A stretch of 64,000 nt of DNA from UBA3792 sp045114775 (GTDB lineage: Bacteria > Bacillota > Clostridia > Christensenellales > CAG-138), in the NCBI GenBank assembly GCA_045114775.1, contig JBGULC010000043.1, forward strand, positions 62,001-126,000, given 5' to 3'. Numbering within the stretch: position 1 is the stretch's first letter; each line of letters opens with the position of its first letter. Made by a program: the position numbers and the translations under genes. This document shows, piece by piece, positions 7,311-16,175 of the stretch. Below the pieces are notes generated by a model. That model was not told the origin of the DNA. It saw only the letters and a program-made list of their open reading frames with translations, and ran no database searches.

Positions 7311-7606
7311 TGAAGAGCGGATACGACATCATCAAGGCTCCGATCCTCACCGAAAAGAGCTACGATTACATCGCGCATCACATCTACACGTTTGAAGTCG
7401 CGAAGAGCGCGAACAAGGTCGAGATCGCGAAGGCGGTCGAAGAACTGTTCGGCGTCAAGGTCGAGAGCGTTCACACCGTGAACAAGCTCGGCAAGATCAA
7501 GCGTCAGGGCCGTTATGAGGGCAGGACCGCTTCCAAGAAGAAGGCGTACGTCAAGCTGACGCCCGATTCGAAGGGCATCGAGCTGTTCGACGGCATCGCG
7601 CAGTAA
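7310..7606 (+). CDS. rplW: 50S ribosomal protein L23
   Basis: 98 residues, starting in the TAATG overlap with rplD. The motif DIIKAPILTEKSYDYI and the Lys/Arg-rich loop GKIKRQGRYEGRTASKKKAYV are typical. It sits at the tunnel exit and docks SRP and trigger factor. Confidence 0.97.
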   Translation: MKSGYDIIKAPILTEKSYDYIAHHIYTFEVAKSANKVEIAKAVEELFGVKVESVHTVNKLGKIKRQGRYEGRTASKKKAYVKLTPDSKGIELFDGIAQ

Positions 7607-7617
7607 GGAGGCAGCAA

Positions 7618-8454
7618 ATGGCTATTCGTAAACTGAACCCCATCACTCCGGGTACGAGACACATGTCTGTCTCCACCTACGAGGAGATCACGAAGACTTC
7701 CCCGGAAAAGTCGCTGGTCTGCGACCTCAAGAGCAAGGCCGGCCGCAACTTCACCGGTAAGATCACGGTCCGCCACAAGGGCGGCGGCGCAAAGCGCAAG
7801 TACCGCATCGTCGACTTCAAGCGCGACAAGGACGGCGTTCCCGCGACCGTAAAGGCGATCGAATACGATCCGAACCGTTCCGCGAACATCGCTCTGCTGT
7901 ATTACGCAGACGGCGAGAAGCGCTACATCATCGCTCCGTACGGCCTGAACGTCGGCGAGACCGTCGTTTCCGGCAAGGACGCGGACATCAAGATCGGCAA
8001 CGCGCTGGAGCTCCAGTACATCCCGGTCGGCACGATGATCCACTGCATCGAGCTGAAGCCCGGCAAGGGCGCGCAGCTGGTCCGCTCGGCGGGCAACGCG
8101 GCGCAGCTCATGGCGAAGGAAGGCAAGTACGCGCAGGTTCGTCTTCCCAGCGGCGAAGTCCGTCTGATCCCGATGAACGCGAAAGCAACGATCGGTCAGG
8201 TCGGCAACCTGGACTTCCAGAACATCCAGATCGGCAAAGCGGGCCGCAAGCGTCACATGGGCATCCGTCCCACCGTCCGCGGTTCCGTCATGAACCCGAA
8301 TGACCACCCCCACGGCGGCGGCGAGGGCAAATCCCCGATCGGCCGTCCCGGCCCGGTCACTCCCTGGGGCAAGCCGGCGATGGGCTACAAGACCCGCAAG
8401 AAGAAGAACAAGAGCAACAAGTACATCATTCGCCGCAGAACGAGTGGTAAGTAA
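7618..8454 (+). CDS. rplB: 50S ribosomal protein L2
   Basis: 278 residues, full length. The N-terminus (AIRKLNPITPGTRHMSV) and the highly conserved C-terminal loop GGGEGKSPIGRPGPVTPWG are present; the latter includes the histidine neighbourhood (DHPHGGG) near the peptidyl transferase centre. It contacts domain IV of 23S rRNA and supports subunit joining. Confidence 0.98.
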   Translation: MAIRKLNPITPGTRHMSVSTYEEITKTSPEKSLVCDLKSKAGRNFTGKITVRHKGGGAKRKYRIVDFKRDKDGVPATVKAIEYDPNRSANIALLYYADGEKRYIIAPYGLNVGETVVSGKDADIKIGNALELQYIPVGTMIHCIELKPGKGAQLVRSAGNAAQLMAKEGKYAQVRLPSGEVRLIPMNAKATIGQVGNLDFQNIQIGKAGRKRHMGIRPTVRGSVMNPNDHPHGGGEGKSPIGRPGPVTPWGKPAMGYKTRKKKNKSNKYIIRRRTSGK

Positions 8455-8471
8455 TCAGGAGGAAATAACAC

Positions 8472-8753
8472 ATGAGCAGATCGATCAAAAAAGGTCCGTT
8501 TGTTGAAGAACGCCTGTACGCCCGCATTCTTTCCATGAATGAGAGCGGCAAGAAGACCGTCGTCAAGACCTGGTCCCGTTCCTCCACGATCTTCCCCGAG
8601 TTCGTCGGCCACACCATCGCGGTGCACGACGGCAAGAAGCACGTTCCGGTGTACGTCACCGAAGAGATGGTCGGACATAAGCTGGGCGAATTCGCACCCA
8701 CGCGCACGTTCAGAGGTCACAGAGGTTCCGAGAAGTCCTCTGGCGCGAAATAA
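8472..8753 (+). CDS. rpsS: 30S ribosomal protein S19
   Basis: 93 residues: MSRSIKKGPFVEERLYARI at the start, SRSSTIFPEFVGHTIAVHDGKKHVPVY in the middle, and a basic tail. It forms a complex with S13 in the 30S head. It follows rplB with an aggagg site. Confidence 0.97.
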   Translation: MSRSIKKGPFVEERLYARILSMNESGKKTVVKTWSRSSTIFPEFVGHTIAVHDGKKHVPVYVTEEMVGHKLGEFAPTRTFRGHRGSEKSSGAK

Positions 8754-8764
8754 GGAGGAGCACA

Positions 8765-9151
8765 ATGGCAACCAGAAGTAAAGAAAAGACGGCATACCGT
8801 CGCGAGCACGCAGACAAGCGTCCGCACGCAATCGCACGTTATATCAGAATGTCTCCCCGCAAGGTCAAGGTCGTCATCGACATGATCCGCGGCAAGAGCG
8901 CAAAGGAAGCGGCAGCGATCCTCACCTACACGCCGAAAGCTGCCTGCGAACCGGTCCTGAAGGTCCTGAACTCCGCGATCGCGAATGCGGAGAACAACCT
9001 CGACATGAACCGCGACGACCTCTACGTCGCCGAGGCTTATGCGAACCAGGGTCCGACCCTGAAGCGCTATCGCGCAAGAGCGCGTGGCTCCGCGTCCCCC
9101 ATCAAGAAGCGCACGAGCCACATCACGGTCATTCTTGATCAGGTCAAGTAA
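8765..9151 (+). CDS. rplV: 50S ribosomal protein L22
   Basis: 128 residues. The core RYIRMSPRKVKVVIDMIRGK and the tunnel-lining hairpin KRYRARARGSASPIKKRTSHI are clear. Its first 15 residues (MATRSKEKTAYRREH) are a basic extension compared with the shortest L22 proteins. Confidence 0.97.
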   Translation: MATRSKEKTAYRREHADKRPHAIARYIRMSPRKVKVVIDMIRGKSAKEAAAILTYTPKAACEPVLKVLNSAIANAENNLDMNRDDLYVAEAYANQGPTLKRYRARARGSASPIKKRTSHITVILDQVK

Positions 9152-9162
9152 GGAGGAAAGCT

Positions 9163-9822
9163 ATGGGTCAGAAAGTTAATCCGAACGGATTCCGCGTTGG
9201 TGTGATCAGAGATTGGAACACCCATTGGTACGCGGCGAAGAAAGATTTCGCAGACTTCCTCGTTGAGGACCGCAAGATCCGTGACTTCGTGAAGAAGACG
9301 TATTACGCAGCCTGCATCTCCCGCATCGCGATCGACCGCGCGACCGACAAGGTCAGCGTCACGATCTACACCGCCCGTCCCGGCATGCTGATCGGCAAGG
9401 GCGGCGCAGGGATCGAAGAGATCAAGGCGGCTGTTTCCAAGGAAATCGGCAAGCCCATCTCCGTGAACATCATGGAGATCCGCGACGCGGACGCGGACGC
9501 GCAGCTCGTCGCCGAGAACATCGCAGCACAGCTCGAAAAGCGTATCAGCTATCGCCGCGCGATGAAGCAGGCCATGCAGCGCGCCATGCAGAAGCCGGGC
9601 GTAAAGGGCATCAAGCTGATGTGCGCAGGCCGTCTCGGCGGCGCCGAGATCGCCCGCAGCGAAGGGTACCACGACGGTTCCATCCCGCTGCAGACCATGC
9701 GTGCAGACATCCACTACGGCTTCGCGGAAGCGCACACCCAGTACGGCCGTATCGGAATCAAGGTCTGGATCTACAAGGGTGAGGTCCTGAAGAAGGCCAA
9801 GAGAACGGAAGGAGGCAAATAA
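9163..9822 (+). CDS. rpsC: 30S ribosomal protein S3
   Basis: 219 residues. The type II KH domain carries GMLIGKGGAGIEEIK, and the C-terminal domain ends with QYGRIGIKVWIYKGEVL. S3 lines the mRNA entry channel and contributes to helicase activity. It sits 11 nt after rplV and overlaps nothing. Confidence 0.98.
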   Translation: MGQKVNPNGFRVGVIRDWNTHWYAAKKDFADFLVEDRKIRDFVKKTYYAACISRIAIDRATDKVSVTIYTARPGMLIGKGGAGIEEIKAAVSKEIGKPISVNIMEIRDADADAQLVAENIAAQLEKRISYRRAMKQAMQRAMQKPGVKGIKLMCAGRLGGAEIARSEGYHDGSIPLQTMRADIHYGFAEAHTQYGRIGIKVWIYKGEVLKKAKRTEGGK

Positions 9823-9824
9823 CC

Positions 9825-10253
9825 ATGTTAATGCCGAAGAGAGTTAAGCGCCGCAGAGTATTTCGCGGCCGCATGAAGGGCAGCGCCCACCGCGGCAACA
9901 CCGTGACCTACGGTGAATACGGTCTCGTCGCGCTGGAGCCCGCATGGGTCACCAGCAACCAGATCGAGGCAGCGCGTGTCGCAATGACCCGTTATATCAA
10001 GCGCGGCGGTCAGGTCTGGATCAAGATCTTCCCCGACAAGCCCGTTACCGAAAAGCCTGCCGAGACCCGCATGGGTTCCGGTAAAGGTTCCCCGGAATAC
10101 TGGGTGGCAGTCGTCAAGCCCGGCAGAGTCATGTTTGAGATCGCCGGCGTTGAGAAGGCTGTTGCAGACGAAGCGCTTCGTCTCGCGGGCCACAAGCTCC
10201 CGCTCAAGACGAAGATCGTCAAGAAAGAAGAAACTGAGGAGAAAGGAGAATGA
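9825..10253 (+). CDS. rplP: 50S ribosomal protein L16
   Basis: 142 residues, beginning MLMPKRVKRRRVFRGRMKG. The segment GGQVWIKIFPDKPVTEKPAETRMGSGKG is the conserved loop near the A-site tRNA, including the arginine that is hydroxylated in some bacteria. ATG at 9825 follows ggaggc; a second ATG at 9831 is possible. The tail is Glu/Lys-rich. Confidence 0.97.
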   Translation: MLMPKRVKRRRVFRGRMKGSAHRGNTVTYGEYGLVALEPAWVTSNQIEAARVAMTRYIKRGGQVWIKIFPDKPVTEKPAETRMGSGKGSPEYWVAVVKPGRVMFEIAGVEKAVADEALRLAGHKLPLKTKIVKKEETEEKGE

Positions 10254-10255
10254 CC

Positions 10256-10459
10256 ATGAAGGCCGATAAGCTGAGAGCTATGACCAACGAAGAGTTGGAA
10301 AAGCAGGAAAAAGAACTGAAAGCCGAGCTGTTCAATCTCCGCTTCCAGGCAGTGACCGGACAGATCAGCAATCCTTCCCGCATCGGTGCATGCAAGAAGG
10401 ACATTGCAAGAATCAAGACCGTTCTCCGCGCTCGCGAGCTCGGTCAGGATGCCGAGTAA
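10256..10459 (+). CDS. rpmC: 50S ribosomal protein L29
   Basis: 67 residues, all helical: MKADKLRAMTNEELEKQEKE, LFNLRFQAVTGQISNPSRI. I chose ATG 10256 over ATG 10250, which overlaps the rplP stop, because the aaaggag site at 10242-10248 is only 1-2 nt from 10250 but 7 nt from 10256. It sits by the exit tunnel next to L23. Confidence 0.93.
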   Translation: MKADKLRAMTNEELEKQEKELKAELFNLRFQAVTGQISNPSRIGACKKDIARIKTVLRARELGQDAE

Positions 10460-10472
10460 GGAGGAATAGGCA

Positions 10473-10730
10473 ATGGAACAGAGAGGTTATCGTAAGACCC
10501 GCGTTGGCGTCGTCGTCAGCGATAAGATGGACAAGACGGCAGTCGTCGCCATCAAGACCAAGGTTCGCCATCCCCTGTACGGCAAGATGGTCAACCGCAC
10601 CCGTAAATTCAAGGCGCACGATGAAGAGAATGCCTGCGGCATCGGCGACACCGTTCGCATCATGGAGACCCGCCCGATTTCCAAGGACAAGAGATGGCGT
10701 ATCGTGGAAATCATCGAAAAGGCGAAGTAA
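10473..10730 (+). CDS. rpsQ: 30S ribosomal protein S17
   Basis: 85 residues. The OB-fold signature KTRVGVVVSDKMDKTAVVAI and IGDTVRIMETRPISKDKRWR are typical. It is a primary 16S rRNA binder in the 30S body. It follows rpmC by 13 nt. Confidence 0.97.
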   Translation: MEQRGYRKTRVGVVVSDKMDKTAVVAIKTKVRHPLYGKMVNRTRKFKAHDEENACGIGDTVRIMETRPISKDKRWRIVEIIEKAK

Positions 10731-10748
10731 CGGAGAGGAGAAGATAAA

Positions 10749-11117
10749 ATGATTCAGCCTCAAACCAGATTGAAAGTCGCGGACAACAGCGGCGCCAAGG
10801 AGATCATGTGCATTCGTGTTCTCGGCGGCAGCAAGGTCAAGTCCGCAGGCATCGGCGACGTCATCGTCGCGTCCGTCAAGACGGCAACGCCGGGCGGCGC
10901 AGTCAAAAAGAAGGACGTCGTGAAGGCGGTTGTGGTCCGCACCGTTGCGGAGACCAGCCGTGCAGACGGCAGCCACATTCGTTTCGACGACAACGCTGCA
11001 GTCATCATCAACGATCAGAAGCAGCCGCGCGGCACTCGTATCTTCGGGCCGGTCGCTCGTGAGCTGCGTGAGAAAGACTACATGAAGATCGTCTCTCTCG
11101 CACCCGAAGTACTGTAA
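10749..11117 (+). CDS. rplN: 50S ribosomal protein L14
   Basis: 122 residues, starting MIQPQTRLKVADNSGAKEIM and containing GDVIVASVKTATPGG and RGTRIFGPVARELR. It forms intersubunit bridges and is the docking site of the RsfS silencing factor. It is the first gene of the classical spc segment. Confidence 0.98.
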   Translation: MIQPQTRLKVADNSGAKEIMCIRVLGGSKVKSAGIGDVIVASVKTATPGGAVKKKDVVKAVVVRTVAETSRADGSHIRFDDNAAVIINDQKQPRGTRIFGPVARELREKDYMKIVSLAPEVL

Positions 11118-11130
11118 GGAGGAGCATGAC

Positions 11131-11448
11131 ATGAATAAGCTGAATGTGAAAAAAGGCGATACCGTCGTCGTGATCTCCGGCAAGGATAAGGGCAGCAAGG
11201 GCGAGATCCTGCATGCGGCGCCCGCGGATAACCGCGTGATGGTCAAGGGCGTCAACATGATCACCAAGCATGTCAAGCCCCGGAAACAGGGCGAGGCAGG
11301 CGGTCGGATCGAGCAGGAAGGCACCATCGACGCATCCAACGTTATGCTCGTTTGCCCGAAGTGCGGCAAAGCGACCCGCGTTGCACACCAGATCGTCGAC
11401 GGCAAGAAAGTCCGCGTTTGCAAGAAGTGCGGCAAGGTCATGGACTGA
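11131..11448 (+). CDS. rplX: 50S ribosomal protein L24 with C-terminal zinc-ribbon-like motif
   Basis: 105 residues. The KOW motif KKGDTVVVISGKDKGSKGEI is at the N-terminus and starts 50S assembly. The C-terminus has CPKCGKATRV...CKKCGKVMD, two CxxC knuckles, the zinc-binding form found in many Clostridia. Confidence 0.97.
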   Translation: MNKLNVKKGDTVVVISGKDKGSKGEILHAAPADNRVMVKGVNMITKHVKPRKQGEAGGRIEQEGTIDASNVMLVCPKCGKATRVAHQIVDGKKVRVCKKCGKVMD

Positions 11449-11466
11449 GACGGAAGGAGATAACAA

Positions 11467-12054
11467 ATGGCAAAGAAAGAAACTGCGGTTCAAGCAAAGC
11501 CTTTCAGCGGCGAACCCCGTCTGAAGACCAAGTACAGAGAAGAAGTCGTCTCCGCGCTGAACGAGAAGTTCCGCTACGAGAACGTCATGATGATCCCGAA
11601 GCTCGAGAAGATCATCATCAACATGGGTCTCGGTTCCGAGAAGGATAACCCCAAGGGCATCGAGAAGGCAGTTGCGGAGCTTTCCGCGATCGCCGGCCAG
11701 AAAGCCATCGTCACCAAGGCGAAGAAGTCCGTCGCGAACTTCAAGGTTCGTGAAGGCATGAACATCGGCGCAAAGGTCACCCTGCGCGGCGATCGGATGT
11801 ACTACTTCGCCGACAAGCTGATGAACATCGTTCTGCCCCGCGTCCGCGACTTCCGCGGTGTGTCCGACACGTCGTTCGACGGTCGCGGCAACTACGCGAT
11901 GGGCGTCCGTGAACAGCTGATCTTCCCCGAGATCAACTACGACGACGTTGACAAGGTCCGCGGTATGAACATCGTGTTCGTTACCAGCGCCAAGACCGAT
12001 GAAGAAGCGCGTGAGCTGCTTGCTCTCCTCGGTATGCCGTTCGTTCAGGACTAA
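11467..12054 (+). CDS. rplE: 50S ribosomal protein L5
   Basis: 195 residues. The core is KLEKIIINMGLGSEKDNPKG and GMNIGAKVTLRGDRMY, with LIFPEINYDDVDKVRGMNI near the end. It binds 5S rRNA and contacts P-site tRNA. It is about 15 residues longer than the usual 179-180 because of an N-terminal extension (MAKKETAVQAKPFSGEPR). Confidence 0.97.
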   Translation: MAKKETAVQAKPFSGEPRLKTKYREEVVSALNEKFRYENVMMIPKLEKIIINMGLGSEKDNPKGIEKAVAELSAIAGQKAIVTKAKKSVANFKVREGMNIGAKVTLRGDRMYYFADKLMNIVLPRVRDFRGVSDTSFDGRGNYAMGVREQLIFPEINYDDVDKVRGMNIVFVTSAKTDEEARELLALLGMPFVQD

Positions 12055-12069
12055 GAAGGAGGAACCACT

Positions 12070-12255
12070 ATGGCAAAGACATCCATGAAGCTGAAGCAGC
12101 AGAGGACCCCCAAGTTCTCCACCCGCGCTTACACCCGCTGCCGTATCTGCGGTCGTCCGCATGCGGTCCTTCGCAAGTACGGCATCTGCCGCGTGTGCTT
12201 CCGTGAAGAAGCATACAAGGGCAACATCCCCGGCGTCCGCAAGGCAAGCTGGTAA
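12070..12255 (+). CDS. rpsZ: 30S ribosomal protein S14, zinc (type Z) form
   Basis: 61 residues with the zinc finger CRICGRPHAVLRKYGICRVC (CxxC-x12-CxxC), the short zinc-dependent S14 usual in Bacillota and Actinomycetota. It lies between rplE and rpsH as expected. The name rpsN is equally used. Confidence 0.97.
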   Translation: MAKTSMKLKQQRTPKFSTRAYTRCRICGRPHAVLRKYGICRVCFREEAYKGNIPGVRKASW

Positions 12256-12271
12256 TCAGGAGGAAAGAATC

Positions 12272-12664
12272 ATGACAGATACTATTGCAGATATGCTTAC
12301 CAGAATCCGCAACGCGCTGGTCGCAAAGCACGAGACGGTCGACGTCCCGGCTTCCTCGATCAAGAAGGCGATCGCGGAGATCCTTGTGGAAGAGGGTTAC
12401 ATCAAGGGCTATGAGCTCGTTGAGGACGGCATCGTCAAGACGATCCGCATCAAGCTCAAGTACGGCCCCAACAAGCAGCGCGTCATCGTCGGCATCAAGC
12501 GCATCTCCCGTCCGGGTCTGCGCGTGTATGCCCGCAAGGACGAGATCCCGAAGGTCCTCGGCGGCCTCGGCATCGCGATCCTGTCCACCTCTCGCGGCGT
12601 GATGACGGACCGCGAGGCAAGAAAGCTCGGCGTCGGCGGCGAAGTGCTCGCGTACGTCTGGTAA
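12272..12664 (+). CDS. rpsH: 30S ribosomal protein S8
   Basis: 130 residues starting at ATG 12272 behind aggagg. It reads TDTIADMLTRIRNALVAKHE at the start and ILSTSRGVMTDREARKLGVGG at the end. S8 is a primary 16S binder and in E. coli represses the spc operon. Confidence 0.97.
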   Translation: MTDTIADMLTRIRNALVAKHETVDVPASSIKKAIAEILVEEGYIKGYELVEDGIVKTIRIKLKYGPNKQRVIVGIKRISRPGLRVYARKDEIPKVLGGLGIAILSTSRGVMTDREARKLGVGGEVLAYVW

Positions 12665-12683
12665 TACAACAGGAGGAAAAACA

Positions 12684-13223
12684 ATGTCTCGAATCGGAAA
12701 ACTTCCGGTACACATCGTGTCCGGAGTGACAATCACGGTTGACGAACACAATGTCGTGACCGTGAAAGGCCCCAAGGGCGAGCTCACGCAGCGTGTTTCG
12801 CCCGAGATGATCCTGGAGCAGGAAAACGGTGTTCTCACCGTTAAGCGTCCCAGCGACGACAAGCAGCACCGCGCACTGCACGGACTGACCCGCTCGCTCA
12901 TCAACAACATGGTCGTCGGCGTATCGACCGGCTTTGAAAAGAAGCTCGAGATCGTCGGTACCGGTTACAGAGCGCAGATGGACGGCAAGGACCTCGTTCT
13001 GAACGTCGGTTACAGCCATCCGGTCAGATTCCCGAAGATGGACGGTATCGAATTTGAAACGCCCGCACCCACCAAGATCACGGTGAAGGGCATCGACAAG
13101 CAGAAGGTCGGCCAGATTGCAGCAGACATTCGCAAGACGCGCGAGCCGGAACCCTACAAGGGCAAGGGCATCCGTTACGAAGGCGAATTCGTCCGCCGCA
13201 AGGAAGGCAAGACCGGCAAGTAA
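12684..13223 (+). CDS. rplF: 50S ribosomal protein L6
   Basis: 179 residues, starting MSRIGKLPVHIVSGVTITVD. The C-terminal domain has KGIDKQKVGQIAADIR and EPYKGKGIRYEGEFVRRKEGKTGK, the conserved signature. It lies near the sarcin-ricin loop. There are two similar halves, as usual. Confidence 0.98.
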   Translation: MSRIGKLPVHIVSGVTITVDEHNVVTVKGPKGELTQRVSPEMILEQENGVLTVKRPSDDKQHRALHGLTRSLINNMVVGVSTGFEKKLEIVGTGYRAQMDGKDLVLNVGYSHPVRFPKMDGIEFETPAPTKITVKGIDKQKVGQIAADIRKTREPEPYKGKGIRYEGEFVRRKEGKTGK

Positions 13224-13244
13224 GGTAGAAAGGAGTAACGTAGA

Positions 13245-13613
13245 ATGTTTTCTAAGATCGATAAGAATTCTGTTCGCAAGGCGCGTCATCATCGTCAGCG
13301 CAGGAATCTGAACGGCACGTGCGAGCGTCCGCGTCTCAACGTCTATCGCAGCACGAACCACATCTATGCGCAGATCATCAACGACGTCGACGGTAACACT
13401 CTGGTTGCTGCTTCTACTCTGGATGCAGAGATCAAAGGTCAGCTCGAAGGCAAGGACAAGAAGGAAGCTGCGAAGCTCGTCGGTAAGCTCGTCGGAGAGC
13501 GCGCGCTCGAAAAGGGCGTGAAGAAGGTCGTTTTCGACCGCGGCGGTTATCTGTACACCGGTCGCGTCGCGGCTCTGGCCGAGGGCGCAAGAGAAGCCGG
13601 CCTGGACTTCTGA
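13245..13613 (+). CDS. rplR: 50S ribosomal protein L18
   Basis: 122 residues. The N-terminal basic segment RKARHHRQRRNLNGTCERPR is followed by RLNVYRSTNHIYAQIINDV and a C-terminal VVFDRGGYLYTGRVAALAEGAREAGL. It binds 5S rRNA with L5. Confidence 0.97.
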   Translation: MFSKIDKNSVRKARHHRQRRNLNGTCERPRLNVYRSTNHIYAQIINDVDGNTLVAASTLDAEIKGQLEGKDKKEAAKLVGKLVGERALEKGVKKVVFDRGGYLYTGRVAALAEGAREAGLDF

Positions 13614-13626
13614 GGGAGGAAACGAA

Positions 13627-14142
13627 ATGAGAAACGACAGAGAAAGAAAATTCGAGAAGGAAGTTCCCGAATTCAAAGAAAGACTCGTAGCGATCAACCG
13701 TGTTGCGAAGGTCGTCAAGGGCGGTAAGAATTTCCGCTTCACCGCGCTGATGGTCGTCGGCAATGAGAACGGCAAGGTCGGTGTGGGCCTCGGCAAGGCT
13801 GTTGAAATCCCCGAAGCGGTCCGCAAGGGCATCGAGGATGCAAAGCGCCACATGATCGAAGTTCCGGTCGTCGGCACGACGATCCCGCATCAGGTGGAAG
13901 GCAAGTACGGCAAGGGCCACGTTCGTCTGCTCCCGGCAGAAGAAGGTACCGGCGTTATCGCGGGCGGTCCCGCGCGTGCGGTCCTTGAGGCGGCAGGCAT
14001 CCGTGACATCCGCACGAAGTCCTACGGCTCCAACAACCCGTCGAACTGCGTCAAGGCGACGCTCAACGGACTGGCTCAGCTCCGTACCGCAGAACAGATC
14101 GCTGCGCTCCGCGGCAAGACCGTGGACGAGATCCTGAACTGA
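13627..14142 (+). CDS. rpsE: 30S ribosomal protein S5
   Basis: 171 residues. KERLVAINRVAKVVKGGKNF and VGVGLGKAVEIPEAVRKG mark the double-stranded RNA-binding N-terminal half; GGPARAVLEAAGI is near the C-terminus. S5 sits at the mRNA entry and affects decoding accuracy. Confidence 0.98.
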   Translation: MRNDRERKFEKEVPEFKERLVAINRVAKVVKGGKNFRFTALMVVGNENGKVGVGLGKAVEIPEAVRKGIEDAKRHMIEVPVVGTTIPHQVEGKYGKGHVRLLPAEEGTGVIAGGPARAVLEAAGIRDIRTKSYGSNNPSNCVKATLNGLAQLRTAEQIAALRGKTVDEILN

Positions 14143-14155
14143 GGAGGACAAAGCA

Positions 14156-14338
14156 ATGTTGAAAGTCACTTTGGTCAAGAGCCCGATCTCCAGCCTGCGC
14201 GATCAGCAGGACACGGTCAAGGCGCTCGGTCTTCATAAGGTCAATCAGACCGTCGTGAAGCCGGACAACGCCTGCATCCGCGGTCAGATCTTCAAGGTCA
14301 AGCACCTTGTCAAGGTCGAAGAAGTCGAAGAAGCATAA
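14156..14338 (+). CDS. rpmD: 50S ribosomal protein L30
   Basis: 60 residues: LKVTLVKSPISSLRDQQDTV and LGLHKVNQTVVKPDNACIRGQ. It has a normal short-form length and an acidic end. It is followed 15 nt later by rplO. Confidence 0.96.
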   Translation: MLKVTLVKSPISSLRDQQDTVKALGLHKVNQTVVKPDNACIRGQIFKVKHLVKVEEVEEA

Positions 14339-14353
14339 GAGGAGGGTCAACGT

Positions 14354-14794
14354 ATGAAGATCCATGAATTGAGACCGGCAGAAGGTGCGAAGCACAGCCC
14401 CAAGCGTTTGGGCCGCGGCACGGGTTCCGGTATCGGCAAGACCTCCGCAAAGGGCAATAAGGGCCAGAAGGCCCGCAGCGGCGCAAAGAAGAACGGATTT
14501 GAGGGCGGCCAGATGCCTCTGGCGCGCCGTCTCCCGAAGCGTGGCTTCTACAATCACTTTGCGAAGGAATACACCATCATCAACATTTCCGACCTGAATG
14601 GGTTGGAGAACGGCACCGAGGTTACCGGCGAGCTCCTGAAGGAACTCGGCATCATCGGCAAACTCGAAAAGGACGGCCTGAAGGTTCTGGGCAACGGCGA
14701 GCTCACCAAGCAGCTCACTGTCAAGGCTGCGAAGTTCTCGAAATCCGCGGAGGAAGCCATCAGGAACGCAGGCGGAAACGTTGAGGTGATCTGA
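14354..14794 (+). CDS. rplO: 50S ribosomal protein L15
   Basis: 146 residues. The Gly/Lys-rich N-terminus KRLGRGTGSGIGKTSAKGNKGQ threads into 23S rRNA; FEGGQMPLARRLPKRGF is the signature. The stop TGA shares its last base with the secY start, indicating translational coupling. Confidence 0.98.
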   Translation: MKIHELRPAEGAKHSPKRLGRGTGSGIGKTSAKGNKGQKARSGAKKNGFEGGQMPLARRLPKRGFYNHFAKEYTIINISDLNGLENGTEVTGELLKELGIIGKLEKDGLKVLGNGELTKQLTVKAAKFSKSAEEAIRNAGGNVEVI

Positions 14795-16170
14795 TGTTCA
14801 GCACATTCATCAACGCGTTCAAGATTAAGGACCTCCGGAAGAAGATCCTGTACACGGTTCTTCTGATCGTGGTCTACCGTCTTGGCAGCGCCATCCCGAT
14901 TCCGGGCGTAAACATTCAGGCCTGGCAGGCGGCAACGAAGCAGCTGTCGGCAATGTCTGACTTCATGAGCCTGATGTCCGGTACTGCGTTCTCGCAGTTC
15001 ACGATCTTTGCAATGGGTATTTCGCCGTACATCACGGCGTCCATTATCCTGCAGCTCCTCACCATTGCGATCCCCGCTCTCGAGCGGATGAGCAAGGAAG
15101 AGGACGGCCGTCAGAAGATCGAACGCATCACGCGCTATGCAGGCGTCGGTCTCGCGGTCGTGCAGGCGATCGGCATCGTTTTGTCCTATAACGCCGTCAT
15201 CGGCGATCAGCAGATCGTCTCCGATGCGGGCGGACTGTTCTGGCTGAGACTGATCGTTATTGCGATCTGTGCAGCGGCAGGTACCGCATTCCTGATGTGG
15301 CTCGGCGAGCGCATCACGGAAAAGGGCATCGGCAACGGCATTTCCATGCTGATCTTTGCTTCGATCGTATCCCGCGTGCCCGATTTTATCAAGGAGCGCA
15401 TCACTGCGATCGCAGCGGCGCCCGGCAGCGTGATGACCTGGGTCACCCTGTTCATTACCATCGTCGTGGTTCTCGCGCTCATCGCGTTTGTAGTCTACAT
15501 TGATAAAGCGGTCCGCAAGATTCCGGTGCAGTACGCAAAGCGCGTCGTCGGCCGCAAGATGTACGGCGGTCAGAACACGCATCTGCCGATGAAGGCGAAT
15601 GCGAACGGCGTTCTGCCTCTGATCTTCGCTATGACGATCATGCAGTTCCCCGAAATGATCATGCAGTTCTTTAAGAACGGCGGCGGATTCATGAACTTCT
15701 GGAAGCGTTGGATGATCTCCGCGCCCCAGGTTTGGGATGGTTCAAAGTACAATGCGACCAGCGTCATTGACAGCGGTGTCGCGTATCACGGCATCCAGTA
15801 TGCGCCGTTTGTGTACTACGTCATCTACTTCCTGCTGATCATCGCCTTCGGTTACTTCTACACCTCGATCACATTCAATCCGGTCGAAATGTCGAAGAAC
15901 CTGCAGCAAAACGGCGGCTTCATCCCCGGTATCCGTCCGGGCAAGCCGACCGGCGAGTACCTCGGTAAGATCTCGAACCGCCTCACGCTGTTCGGATCCC
16001 TGTTCCTTGCGGTCATCGCGATCGTTCCGACCATCATCCTGAATATGCTTGGCGTTACCAACATGTTCGGTGCGACCTCGGTCCTCATTATGGTCAGCGT
16101 TGCGCTTGAAACGACGGAACAACTCGAATCCCAGATGCTGATGCGTCACTACAAGGGATTCCTGAACTAA
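14794..16170 (+). CDS. secY: Preprotein translocase subunit SecY
   Basis: 458 residues with ten hydrophobic segments. The N-terminus reads FKIKDLRKKILYTVLLIVVYR, then GSAIPIPGVN; TM2 has the plug-region signature and FAMGISPYITASIILQLL. PVQYAKRVVGRKMYGGQNTH is the C4-C5 cytoplasmic loop that contacts SecA and ribosomes. It forms the protein-conducting channel with SecE and SecG. The start overlaps the rplO stop by one base. Confidence 0.98.
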   Translation: MFSTFINAFKIKDLRKKILYTVLLIVVYRLGSAIPIPGVNIQAWQAATKQLSAMSDFMSLMSGTAFSQFTIFAMGISPYITASIILQLLTIAIPALERMSKEEDGRQKIERITRYAGVGLAVVQAIGIVLSYNAVIGDQQIVSDAGGLFWLRLIVIAICAAAGTAFLMWLGERITEKGIGNGISMLIFASIVSRVPDFIKERITAIAAAPGSVMTWVTLFITIVVVLALIAFVVYIDKAVRKIPVQYAKRVVGRKMYGGQNTHLPMKANANGVLPLIFAMTIMQFPEMIMQFFKNGGGFMNFWKRWMISAPQVWDGSKYNATSVIDSGVAYHGIQYAPFVYYVIYFLLIIAFGYFYTSITFNPVEMSKNLQQNGGFIPGIRPGKPTGEYLGKISNRLTLFGSLFLAVIAIVPTIILNMLGVTNMFGATSVLIMVSVALETTEQLESQMLMRHYKGFLN

Positions 16171-16175
16171 CCGAT